A DNA stretch of 64,000 nt from Azonexus sp. (GTDB lineage Bacteria; Pseudomonadota; Gammaproteobacteria; Burkholderiales; Rhodocyclaceae), in NCBI GenBank assembly GCA_030691385.1, contig JAUYEI010000007.1, positions 1-64,000 of the forward strand, read 5' to 3'. A program made the translations under genes and the position numbers. Within the stretch, counting starts at the first letter, position 1. Every line of letters starts with the position of its first letter. Positions 52,616 to 60,708 of this stretch are shown here, piece after piece. The notes under the pieces are model-generated. The model saw nothing but the letters and a program-made list of their open reading frames with translations, was not told where the DNA came from and made no database searches.

Positions 52616-52655
52616 TTCAGTTTTCCTCTTGTTTTTCCGGTTGACCGTGGGAATT
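52614..52655 (+). repeat. Dispersed repeat copy 12 (hoxK/hoxG junction)
   Basis: Reads ATTTCAGTTTTCC then TTGTTTTTCCGGTTGACCGTG. It encodes the last residues of hoxK ([11 protein letters not shown]) and contains the hoxK stop, the hoxG ribosome binding site and the edge of the hoxG start codon. Confidence 0.92.
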
Positions 52656-53711
52656 GGAATTCCGCGCCCGGGCCAGTGCCGAGACGGCGGCATGGGCGGC
52701 AATCGCCGCGCCGACCGTACCGGCGGCAGCCTTGCCGATGGTGTCGGCATTCGCTTCGACGCCGAAAGCCTTGATGTCGGTCACCCGGTCGTAGAAGCTG
52801 CCCTTGTCCCAGAAACCTTCCTCGGAACAACCGATACAGCCGTGGCCCGACTGCACCGGCCAGCTGACGCCACCGTTCCAGCGCATCGACGAACAGGCGT
52901 TGTAGGTCGTCGGCCCCTTGCAGCCCATCTTGTACAGGCAGTAACCCTTGCGCGAACCTTCGTCGTCCCAGGCTTCGGCGAACTGGCCGGCATCGAAGTG
53001 GCCGCGGCGATAGCACTTGTCGTGAATGCGCTGGCCGTAGAACATCTTCGGCCGGCCCTGGCGGTCGAGTTCGGGAATGCGGTCGAAGGTCAGCATGTAG
53101 GTGACGACACCGGTCATCACCTCGGCGATCGGCGGGCAGCCCGGCACGTTGATGATTGGTTTGCCGGAAATCACCTTGTGCACCGGCGTCGCGCGCGTCG
53201 GGTTCGGCTTGGCGGCCTGGACGCAACCGTAGGAAGCACAGGCCCCCCAGGAGATGATCGCCTTGGCATCGGCGCAGGTTTCCTTGAGCACCTCAACGAA
53301 CGGCCGGCCGCCGTGGATGCAGAACATGCCATCTTCGTTGAGCGGCGGATTGCCTTCGACGGCGACGATGTAATTGCCCTTGTACTTTTTCTTGACCTCT
53401 TCAATGATCGCCTCGGCCTGGTGGCCGGCGGCGGCCATCAGCGTGTCGTCGTAATCGAGCGAGAGCATCGAGAGCACGACATCCTTGGTCAGCGGATGCG
53501 CCGAGCGGATGAAGGATTCCGAGCAGCAGGTACATTCCAGACCGTGCAGCCAGATCACCGGCGTGCGCGGCTTGTTCTCCAGCGCATGGGCGATGCGCGG
53601 TGCGGCGGCGCTGCCGAGGCCAAGCGAAGTCGCGGTCAGGCTGCAGAATTTGAGAAAGCTGCGCCGGGTAATGCCCTGGCGGCGAAGCACTTCATAAAAG
53701 GTTTCGGTCAC
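52617..53711 (-). CDS. hoxK: O2-tolerant-type membrane [NiFe] hydrogenase small subunit (Tat substrate)
   Basis: A protein of 364 residues. The Tat signal is [18 protein letters not shown]. The proximal cluster motif [10 protein letters not shown] and [12 protein letters not shown] contain two supernumerary cysteines typical of the 4Fe-3S cluster of oxygen-tolerant (group 1d) enzymes, unlike hybO in this same locus. Other ligands are [20 protein letters not shown] and [13 protein letters not shown]-terminal hydrophobic stretch ([18 protein letters not shown]) anchors it. The last residues come from dispersed repeat copy 12. A consensus sigma-54 promoter lies ~47 bases upstream. Confidence 0.97.
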   Translation of the reverse strand: MTETFYEVLRRQGITRRSFLKFCSLTATSLGLGSAAAPRIAHALENKPRTPVIWLHGLECTCCSESFIRSAHPLTKDVVLSMLSLDYDDTLMAAAGHQAEAIIEEVKKKYKGNYIVAVEGNPPLNEDGMFCIHGGRPFVEVLKETCADAKAIISWGACASYGCVQAAKPNPTRATPVHKVISGKPIINVPGCPPIAEVMTGVVTYMLTFDRIPELDRQGRPKMFYGQRIHDKCYRRGHFDAGQFAEAWDDEGSRKGYCLYKMGCKGPTTYNACSSMRWNGGVSWPVQSGHGCIGCSEEGFWDKGSFYDRVTDIKAFGVEANADTIGKAAAGTVGAAIAAHAAVSALARARNSNSHGQPEKQEEN

Positions 53712-53757
53712 TGGTATGCCCCCCGTTGGTTTTGTTGCCGAGCAGGGGAGCTACTAC

Positions 53758-53772
53758 GCAAAGCGTGTGCCA
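53758..53772 (-). promoter_or_regulatory. Sigma-54 (-24/-12) promoter of the hoxKGZ... operon
   Basis: On the minus strand TGGCAC-ACGCT-TTGC is a perfect match to TGGCAC-N5-TTGC. An IHF-like sequence AATCAAGGTATTT (53803-53815, one mismatch) lies upstream, where activator-to-promoter looping is expected. HoxA is the probable activator. Confidence 0.9.
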
Positions 53773-53969
53773 CACACCGACATTCATTGATTTACCGATT
53801 GGAATCAAGGTATTTCCCATGCTCGACGCGGCCATGGAAACAACGCCTGGTCAGGCACCGGATGGTTATTCTCAATCCATGGTGGAAGCCTGGCTTTCAC
53901 ATAACGGATTGGCCGATCGATTGACTCCCATCAAGCAGGAAACAGCAGGAATCGTTCTAGAATTCGAAG

Positions 53970-56900
53970 ATGACAAGAAAACGCGCGACCAGAATCGTCG
54001 AGCTGATATCCACCCAAAGTGATCGCGTCGAGCCCGGCCTCAGCCTGCGCGAGGTGACTACACGCATGCTGGCGGCGAAAATCTCGTCGGTCATCGTCGT
54101 CGACCAGGGCAAGGCGCTCGGCATCATTACCGAGCGCGACATCGTGCGCGTCATGCGCCAGCATTGCTCGCCGGATCAAACGGCCGGCGACACCATGAGC
54201 AGCCCGGTCCATAGCGTGCCGGCCGACATGCTGTTCCAGCAAGCCTACCGGGAAGCCGCCAGTCTGGGCATCCGCCACATCATCGTCACCGACGAGGCGG
54301 GATTGCCACTCGGCGTCGTCAGCGAATCGGATTTCCGCAAGCATCTCGGCCGCGATTTCTTCCTCCAGCTCAACAGCGCCGACACGCTGATGGAACGTAC
54401 TTTCCCCCGCCTGCCGGCCGACGCCCATCTCGAAGATGCGCTGACCGCCATGGCGGCAGTCAGCGTCAGTTGCGTCTTCGTCGTCGATGGCCGGCGGCCG
54501 CTCGGCATCGTCACCGAACACGACATTGTTCGCTTCTTCCTCGACGACCAGCCCAATCCGACCCTGGGCGCCATCATGACCCGGCCCGCCATCTGCATCC
54601 GGGCCGACCGCCCGCTGGCCGACGCCGCCCAGCAGATGCTCGATCGCGACATTCGCCACCTCGCCGTCGTCGATGACAAAGGCCTGCTCGTCGGCCTGCT
54701 CTCCGAACATACGCTGATGAGCCCGCTCAGCCTCGGCCTGGTGGACTGCGCGCTGGGCGAGCAACAATCAATCCTGCGCTCGCGCGAGCGGATGATCGAG
54801 GAAACCGCCCGCAACGAACGCTACCAGCGTGCCCTGCTCGACAACTTTCCCTATCTCGTCTGGCTCAAGGACACGGAGTCTCGTTTCCTTACCGCTAACC
54901 GGACATTTATCGAATCCATCGGGCTGCCGAACGTCGGTGCCATCGTCGGCAAGAGCGATCTCGACTTCTGGCCAGCCGACATGGCCGGGAAATTCCGCGC
55001 CGACGACGCCGAAGTGATGGCCTTGCGCCAGAACAAGGTCGTCGTCGAGCCGATCCTGATCGGGGACCAGGCCCTCTGGCATGAAACCTACAAGGCGCCG
55101 GTCGTCAGCGACGATGGCACCCTGCTCGGCACCGTCGGGTTCGCCCGCGACATCTCGGAGCGGATGTGCGCCGAAAAAGCCGTGCAGCTTCGCACGCAGG
55201 AACTGGGCAAGAGCCTGGAAACCTTCCAGGGCATTTTCAACAGCGTCAGCGAGGCGCTCTTCATCCAGGCCGAGGATGGCACCTTCCTCGACGTGAACGC
55301 GGGCGCCGAGGAGCTTTCCGGCCTTCCGCGCGACCGGCTCATCGGCCTCAGCCACGCCGCCTTCATGCAGCCCGGACTGACCGATGCGGCGATGGTCGAC
55401 GGCTACATTGCCGCCACCCTGGCCGGCACCCCGCACACCTTCGAGGTCCTGGCCAGGAACAGCGCCGGCCGCATCTTCCCGGTCGAGGTCCGCCTGCATG
55501 CCTCCCGCTATTTCGGCCGACCGGCCGTGATCGCCTCGGCGGTCGACATCTCGGGACGCATGAACACCGAGCTGCGCCTCGAAATCGAACACGACATCGC
55601 CCAGGCGCTGGCCGCCGGCCTGCAACGCGATGCCGTGCTGCAGGTGCTGCTCAAGGCCACCCTGCGCTTTCCCGACATCGATGCCGGCTGCCTGCACTGG
55701 CGGGAAGCCGACGGCAGTTACCGGCTCATCGCCCACGCCGGCGTGTCCGGCGAATTTGCCGAGACGCTGGCCTGCCTTGATGCCGACAGTGCGTTCGCCA
55801 GCTTCGCACTGGTCGGCGGCGCTGTCTGCAACTGCCAGGAGCCGAGCGATCACTGCGCCGACGCCAGCATTCTCGACAGCGCCGCCGTCGCCAAGGAGGG
55901 ACTGGGCTGTCTGGCCGTCCTGTCCATCATGCTGGCTGGCCAGCCGACCGCCTGCATCACGCTGGGCAGCCGGCGGGCCACCGGCATCCTGGCCTCCACG
56001 CTACGCTCGCTCGACATGCTGGGCAGTCACTTCAGCCAGGCCCTGCTCCAGTTGGCCGCCCAGGAAGAAGCCCGGCGCCTGCAGCAAAACCTGAGCGGCC
56101 TGTTCGACGCACTCAAGGATTTCATTTTCATCCTCGACGAAGACGGCCGCATCCTGCACTACAACCGTGCCGTAGCCGAAGGCCTCGGCTACGGGCCCGA
56201 CAGCCTGATCGGCAAGCCGATTGCCACGGTGCACCCGGAAAATCTGCAGAAAATCGCAACCGACAACATGATCGACGTCGTCGCCGGTCGTCGCCTCAAC
56301 TGCCCGCTGCCTGTCCTGCACGCCACTGGCGAACAGATCATGGTCGACATGCGCATCACCCATGGCTACTGGAATGGCCGCCCGGCGCTGATCGGCTCCT
56401 CGCAGGACATTACCGAGCGCCTGGCTGCCGAGGAACGCCAGCAACTGGCTGCCAGCGTCTTCGACAACGCCCACGAAGGCATCATGATCACCGACCCGAA
56501 AGGGCGGATCGTCGAGGTGAATGCCACTTTCACCGAACTGACCGGCTACACCCGCGACGAAGCCATCGGCCAGAGCCCCGACCTGCTCAAGTCGGGGCAT
56601 CACGACCCGGCTTTCTACCGCGAAATGTGGCAGAAGATCGCCGAGGACGGTTATTGGCGCGGCGAAATCTGGAACCGCAAGAAGTCCGGCGAAATATTCG
56701 TCGAACTGCTCACCATCTCCACCGTCCGTAACCGGAACGGCGAAATCGCCAACTTTGTCGCCATTTTTTCCGACATCACGGTCATCAAGCAGCATCAACA
56801 GCGTCTCGAGCATCTCGCCCATTACGATGCGCTGACCCAGCTACCCAACCGCATGCTGCTCAGCGACCGCCTCCAGCTGGCCATGGCGCAAACCGAACGC

Positions 56901-58514
56901 AGCGGGAAGATGCTGGCCATCTGCTATCTCGATCTCGACAATTTCAAGCCGATCAACGACCAGTTCGGCCATTCGGCCGGCGATTTCCTGCTCATCGAAG
57001 TCGCCCAGCGCCTGAAAACCTGCGTGCGGGCCGGCGACACGGTGTCACGACTGGGTGGCGATGAGTTCGTCCTGCTCGTCTCCAATCTGGACGACCTGCA
57101 CGAGTGCGATCACGCCGTTGGCCGCATCATTGGCGCGCTAAGCCAGCCCTTCCGCGTCTCCGAACACAGCGTTACGATTTCGGCGAGCATCGGCGTCACC
57201 CTCTACCCGCATGACGGCTCCGATGCCGACACCCTGCTCCGCCATGCCGACCAGGCGATGTACGCCGCCAAGCAGGGCGGCCGCAATCGCCATCATCTGT
57301 TCGACCCGGAAAACGACCGCCGCACCCGCATTCGCCGCGAGGAAATCGGGCGTATTCGTGAAGGCCTGGACAAGGGCGAGTTCCAGCTCTACTTCCAGCC
57401 CAAGGTGAACATGCGCAAGGGCCGCGTGACCGGCGCCGAAGCGCTGATCCGCTGGCAGCACCCGGAGGACGGCCTGCTCCTGCCCGGGCGTTTCCTGCCC
57501 GTCATCGAGGACAGCGAACTGGATATCGAAGTCGGCGACTGGGTCATCCGGGAAGCCCTGCGCCAGATGGACGAATGGCACGAACAGGGCGTCGACCTGC
57601 CGGTCAGCATCAACATTTCCGGCACCCACCTGCTGCATGAGGGGTTTTCCCGGCGCCTGGCCGAACTGCTCACCGCCCACCCGAATCTGGCCCCCGGCCT
57701 GATCGAGCTTGAAGTGCTCGAAACCGCTGCGCTTGAAGACATGGCCAAGGTCGCCGAGCTGTTCGCCGAATGCCGGCGCCTGGGCGTCAGCTTCGCCCTC
57801 GACGATTTTGGCACCGGCTATTCGTCGCTGACCTACTTCCGCCAGTTGCCAGCCGATGTGCTCAAGATCGATCAGTCATTCATCCGCAACATGCTCGACG
57901 ATGCCGACGACCTGGCCATCGTCGAAGGCGTCATCGGGCTGACCCAGGCCTTTCGCCGCCAGGTCATCGCCGAAGGCGTCGAGACGGTCGAACACGGCCT
58001 CGTCCTGCTTCTTCTTGGCTGCGACATGGCGCAGGGTTTCGGCATCGCCCATCCGATGCCGGCAGCACTGGTCCCCGACTGGATTCGAGACTTCAAGCCG
58101 GATGAACTGTGGAGTCTGGCCACGGCCTTCAAGTGGTCGCGCGAGGATTTGCCCATGCTCATCGCCGACGTCGACCACAACCGCTGGAAAAAATCCTTGT
58201 ACGCCTACCTCGACGACAGCACCGGCACCCTGCATCCCCCGGAACTCGACCATCATCAGTGCCGGTTCGGTCGCTGGTATTACAGCCAGGAAGGGCGGCG
58301 CTATGCCAGCGTCGAAGCCTTCCAGATGCTCGAAGACCTGCACCAGAACCTGCATGCCATCGGCAGCCAACTACTGCGTGGCCACGATTCGGGGGAAAGT
58401 GGTGTCGTTGAGGCGCTGAAACGGGAATTCGAGGAGCAGAATACCCGGCTGACCGAATGCATCCAGCAGATTCAGGCCGAAGTGCTCATGAACGCTCAGA
58501 CCAGCAAGCGATAA
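53970..58514 (+). CDS. CBS-PAS-GGDEF-EAL-CZB cyclic-di-GMP signalling protein
   Basis: A protein of 1514 residues. It has two CBS pairs (about 1-260; ISSVIVVDQGKALGIITERD, VVDGRRPLGIVTEHD), several PAS/GAF-like domains (about 280-940), a GGDEF domain with intact RLGGDEFVLL, an EAL domain with EALIRWQHP and DDFGTGYSS, and a C-terminal zinc-binding CZB domain (HHQCRFGRWYYSQ). No membrane segment is evident. Both the synthase and the phosphodiesterase motifs look active, so control probably comes from CBS (nucleotide), PAS and zinc/redox inputs. It is transcribed divergently from hoxK across 258 bases. Confidence 0.92.
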   Translation: MTRKRATRIVELISTQSDRVEPGLSLREVTTRMLAAKISSVIVVDQGKALGIITERDIVRVMRQHCSPDQTAGDTMSSPVHSVPADMLFQQAYREAASLGIRHIIVTDEAGLPLGVVSESDFRKHLGRDFFLQLNSADTLMERTFPRLPADAHLEDALTAMAAVSVSCVFVVDGRRPLGIVTEHDIVRFFLDDQPNPTLGAIMTRPAICIRADRPLADAAQQMLDRDIRHLAVVDDKGLLVGLLSEHTLMSPLSLGLVDCALGEQQSILRSRERMIEETARNERYQRALLDNFPYLVWLKDTESRFLTANRTFIESIGLPNVGAIVGKSDLDFWPADMAGKFRADDAEVMALRQNKVVVEPILIGDQALWHETYKAPVVSDDGTLLGTVGFARDISERMCAEKAVQLRTQELGKSLETFQGIFNSVSEALFIQAEDGTFLDVNAGAEELSGLPRDRLIGLSHAAFMQPGLTDAAMVDGYIAATLAGTPHTFEVLARNSAGRIFPVEVRLHASRYFGRPAVIASAVDISGRMNTELRLEIEHDIAQALAAGLQRDAVLQVLLKATLRFPDIDAGCLHWREADGSYRLIAHAGVSGEFAETLACLDADSAFASFALVGGAVCNCQEPSDHCADASILDSAAVAKEGLGCLAVLSIMLAGQPTACITLGSRRATGILASTLRSLDMLGSHFSQALLQLAAQEEARRLQQNLSGLFDALKDFIFILDEDGRILHYNRAVAEGLGYGPDSLIGKPIATVHPENLQKIATDNMIDVVAGRRLNCPLPVLHATGEQIMVDMRITHGYWNGRPALIGSSQDITERLAAEERQQLAASVFDNAHEGIMITDPKGRIVEVNATFTELTGYTRDEAIGQSPDLLKSGHHDPAFYREMWQKIAEDGYWRGEIWNRKKSGEIFVELLTISTVRNRNGEIANFVAIFSDITVIKQHQQRLEHLAHYDALTQLPNRMLLSDRLQLAMAQTERSGKMLAICYLDLDNFKPINDQFGHSAGDFLLIEVAQRLKTCVRAGDTVSRLGGDEFVLLVSNLDDLHECDHAVGRIIGALSQPFRVSEHSVTISASIGVTLYPHDGSDADTLLRHADQAMYAAKQGGRNRHHLFDPENDRRTRIRREEIGRIREGLDKGEFQLYFQPKVNMRKGRVTGAEALIRWQHPEDGLLLPGRFLPVIEDSELDIEVGDWVIREALRQMDEWHEQGVDLPVSINISGTHLLHEGFSRRLAELLTAHPNLAPGLIELEVLETAALEDMAKVAELFAECRRLGVSFALDDFGTGYSSLTYFRQLPADVLKIDQSFIRNMLDDADDLAIVEGVIGLTQAFRRQVIAEGVETVEHGLVLLLLGCDMAQGFGIAHPMPAALVPDWIRDFKPDELWSLATAFKWSREDLPMLIADVDHNRWKKSLYAYLDDSTGTLHPPELDHHQCRFGRWYYSQEGRRYASVEAFQMLEDLHQNLHAIGSQLLRGHDSGESGVVEALKREFEEQNTRLTECIQQIQAEVLMNAQTSKR

Positions 58515-59401
58515 GCCGGCGAACTTAGGCCGCGCACGGCATCGAGCAGCGCCTCGATGGCCTTCGGACGCACGAAGCCCGGCCGCCAGGCCAGCGCCAC
58601 GCGGCGGGCCGGAGCCGGTTCCTTGAAGGGAATGACACTGATCATGTCGTTGCTGTAAGGATGTCCCAGCGCGCTCTCCGGCAACACGGAAACCCCCAGG
58701 CCGGAGGCCACCATGCAGCGGATGGTGCCGATCGAATGACCGAGCCGGATATCGGTTTCCGGGCTGCTGACCTGCGGGCAGGCGCCCAGCACCTGATCGC
58801 GGAAACAGTTGCCGGCTTTCAGCAAGAGCACTTCGTCACCGGCCACATCCTCCGGCGCAATCCATTCCCGGTTTTCCCAGGGATGGCCGCGCGGCACGAT
58901 AACCTTGAAGGATTCATCATAGATGGCCCGGGTCAGCACCCCCGGCACATCAAAGGGCAGCGCGATGATGACGACATCGACCTCGTTGTCGTGCAGCATC
59001 TCGGCCAGATTGGCCGTCATGTTTTCCTCGATGGCCAGCGGCATGGCCGGCGCCACCTCCTTCAGGGAATGAATGAGTTGTGGCAGCAGATAGGGACCGA
59101 TGGTGTGAATGACGCCAAGCCGCAGCGGCCCCTCCAGTTGATCCCGGCCACGCATGGCCACCTGTCTGACCTTTTCGGCTTCGCCAAGGGCCAGTTTCGC
59201 CTGCTCGACCACCTTGAGGCCAACTGCGCTCGGACTGACAAAACCCTTGCCGCGCTCGAACAACTGCACGCCAAACTCGTCTTCCAGGCGTGCGATCGCC
59301 ACACTGAGCGTCGGCTGGCTGACCGAACAGTGCTCTGCCGCCCGGCTGAAATTACCTTCCTGAGCCAAAGCAACGATATAGCGCAACTCGGTCAAGGTCA
59401 T
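58496..59401 (-). CDS. oxyR: Hydrogen peroxide-sensing LysR regulator OxyR
   Basis: A LysR-type regulator of 301 residues. The N-terminal winged helix-turn-helix is MTLTELRYIVALAQEGNFSR with SQPTLSVAIARLEDE. The redox cysteines lie nine residues apart in GNCFRDQVLGAC, matching Cys199 and Cys208 of E. coli OxyR, so it should sense peroxide by disulfide formation. It is divergent from the cytochrome c peroxidase gene, and a four-part OxyR-type site lies between them. Its 3' end overlaps the 3' end of the GGDEF/EAL gene by 19 bases, a convergent overlap. Confidence 0.93.
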   Translation of the reverse strand: MTLTELRYIVALAQEGNFSRAAEHCSVSQPTLSVAIARLEDEFGVQLFERGKGFVSPSAVGLKVVEQAKLALGEAEKVRQVAMRGRDQLEGPLRLGVIHTIGPYLLPQLIHSLKEVAPAMPLAIEENMTANLAEMLHDNEVDVVIIALPFDVPGVLTRAIYDESFKVIVPRGHPWENREWIAPEDVAGDEVLLLKAGNCFRDQVLGACPQVSSPETDIRLGHSIGTIRCMVASGLGVSVLPESALGHPYSNDMISVIPFKEPAPARRVALAWRPGFVRPKAIEALLDAVRGLSSPAYRLLV

Positions 59402-59447
59402 TTATTGCTCTCCATTTCACACACGAGGGCTCATGCCCCTCTCAGCT

Positions 59448-59484
59448 ATAGGGACTAACTATGGCCGCTATAACCAAAACCCAT
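59448..59484. promoter_or_regulatory. Candidate OxyR operator between oxyR and the peroxidase gene
   Basis: ATAG-N7-CTAT-N7-ATAA-N7-CCAT fits the OxyR pattern ATAG-N7-CTAT-N7-ATAG-N7-CTAT: two quarter sites are perfect, one is three of four and one is two of four. The position fits control of both divergent genes. Confidence 0.7.
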
Positions 59485-59492
59485 AAAAATCA

Positions 59493-59506
59493 TTGACTTG
59501 GATCAA
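59493..59506 (+). promoter_or_regulatory. Candidate FNR/ANR box upstream of the peroxidase gene
   Basis: TTGAC-TTGG-ATCAA differs from the FNR consensus TTGAT-N4-ATCAA at one position. It is ~70 bases before the start codon. Together with the OxyR-like site it suggests joint control by oxygen and peroxide. Confidence 0.7.
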
Positions 59507-59569
59507 TACTAGCACACGCATCAAGGGGAGAATCGACCATCGATATTTTTTCACCGAAGGAGATAAACG

Positions 59570-60577
59570 ATGAAACGCACCACACTGTCTGTCGCCATTG
59601 CACTGCTTTCCGGCGCCATCATCAGCCAGTCTGTCATGGCTGCCAGCAATGAACCGATCCAGCCGATCGCCCCAGCCAAGGTCACCAACCCGGCCCTGGT
59701 CGAACTGGGCAAGAAGCTCTATTTCGATCCACGCCTCTCCAAATCCGGCTTCATCTCCTGTAACTCCTGCCACAACCTGTCGATGGGCGGCACCGACAAC
59801 ATCAAGACCTCGGTTGGCCACAACTGGCAGGAAGGCCCGATCAATGCGCCGACCGTGCTCAATTCCAGCCTGAACGTCGCCCAGTTCTGGGACGGCCGTG
59901 CCGCCGACCTCAAGGCACAGGCAGGCGGTCCGATCGCCAACCCGGGTGAAATGGGTTTCAGCCACACGCTGGCGGTCAGCATGCTGCAAACCATCCCCGG
60001 CTACGTTACTGAATTCAAAAAAGCCTTCGGCTCCGAGACAGTCGATATCGACAAGGTAACCAAGGCCATCGCCGCCTTTGAAGAAACGCTGGTCACCCCG
60101 AACTCGCGCTTCGACAAGTGGCTCAAGGGCAACAAGAAGGCCATCACCAAGGACGAACTGGCCGGCTACCAGTTGTTCAAGGACAGCGGTTGCGTCGCCT
60201 GCCATAACGGCCCTGCCGTCGGCGGCAACTCCTTCCAGAAGATGGGTCTGGTCGAAGCCTACAAGACCTCCAGCCCGGCCGAAGGCCGCTCTGCCGTGAC
60301 CGGCAAGGATGCAGACCGCTTCAACTTCAAGGTGCCGACCTTGCGCAACGTTGAAATGACCTATCCGTACTTCCACGATGGCGCAGCCAACACGCTGCCG
60401 GAAGCGGTCGACACCATGGCCCGCATCCAGCTCGGCAAGAAGTTTTCGCCGGAAGAAAACGCCAAGGTCGTCGCCTTCCTGAAGACCCTGACCGGCGACC
60501 AGCCGAGCTTCAAGATGCCTATCCTGCCGCCGTCCTCCGATGCGACACCGCGTCCGACACCGTTCGAAAAGAAATAA
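59570..60577 (+). CDS. Di-heme cytochrome c peroxidase
   Basis: A protein of 335 residues with an N-terminal Sec signal peptide (LSVAIALLSGAIISQSVMA). Two heme c sites are CNSCH (about residue 64) and CVACH (about residue 208). The catalytic domain shows RLSKSGFISCNSCHNL and PTLRNVEMTYPYFHDG. It reduces H2O2 in the periplasm with electrons from small cytochromes. A ribosome binding site (GAAGGAG) precedes the ATG. A strong terminator follows. Cotranscription with ccm is unlikely, but both need cytochrome c maturation. Confidence 0.94.
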   Translation: MKRTTLSVAIALLSGAIISQSVMAASNEPIQPIAPAKVTNPALVELGKKLYFDPRLSKSGFISCNSCHNLSMGGTDNIKTSVGHNWQEGPINAPTVLNSSLNVAQFWDGRAADLKAQAGGPIANPGEMGFSHTLAVSMLQTIPGYVTEFKKAFGSETVDIDKVTKAIAAFEETLVTPNSRFDKWLKGNKKAITKDELAGYQLFKDSGCVACHNGPAVGGNSFQKMGLVEAYKTSSPAEGRSAVTGKDADRFNFKVPTLRNVEMTYPYFHDGAANTLPEAVDTMARIQLGKKFSPEENAKVVAFLKTLTGDQPSFKMPILPPSSDATPRPTPFEKK

Positions 60578-60598
60578 CAAGCGCTCCAGAGAATCGAT

Positions 60599-60620
60599 GG
60601 GGGCTGCGGCCCCCGTTTTT
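60599..60620 (+). terminator. Rho-independent terminator after the peroxidase gene
   Basis: GGGGGC-TGCG-GCCCCC followed by GTTTTT, 21 bases after the peroxidase stop codon. Confidence 0.92.
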
Positions 60621-60635
60621 CTTGGCCGTTTTTGT

Positions 60636-60649
60636 TTGATGATCATCAA
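60636..60649 (+). promoter_or_regulatory. Perfect FNR/ANR palindrome upstream of ccmA
   Basis: TTGAT-GATC-ATCAA is an exact match to the FNR consensus, centred about 66 bases before the ccmA start. It suggests that cytochrome c maturation rises under oxygen limitation. Confidence 0.85.
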
Positions 60650-60708
60650 TCTGTCTGTACACTTGCGCGTTCATAATTTGCGCCTGATTTCTTTCGGTTT
60701 TTTCACAG

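Noticed and set aside
53726-54022. 98-codon plus-strand ORF before the GGDEF/EAL gene
   Set aside because: It covers the sigma-54 promoter region of hoxK and overlaps the start of the 1514-residue gene in another frame. No ribosome binding site or family was seen.
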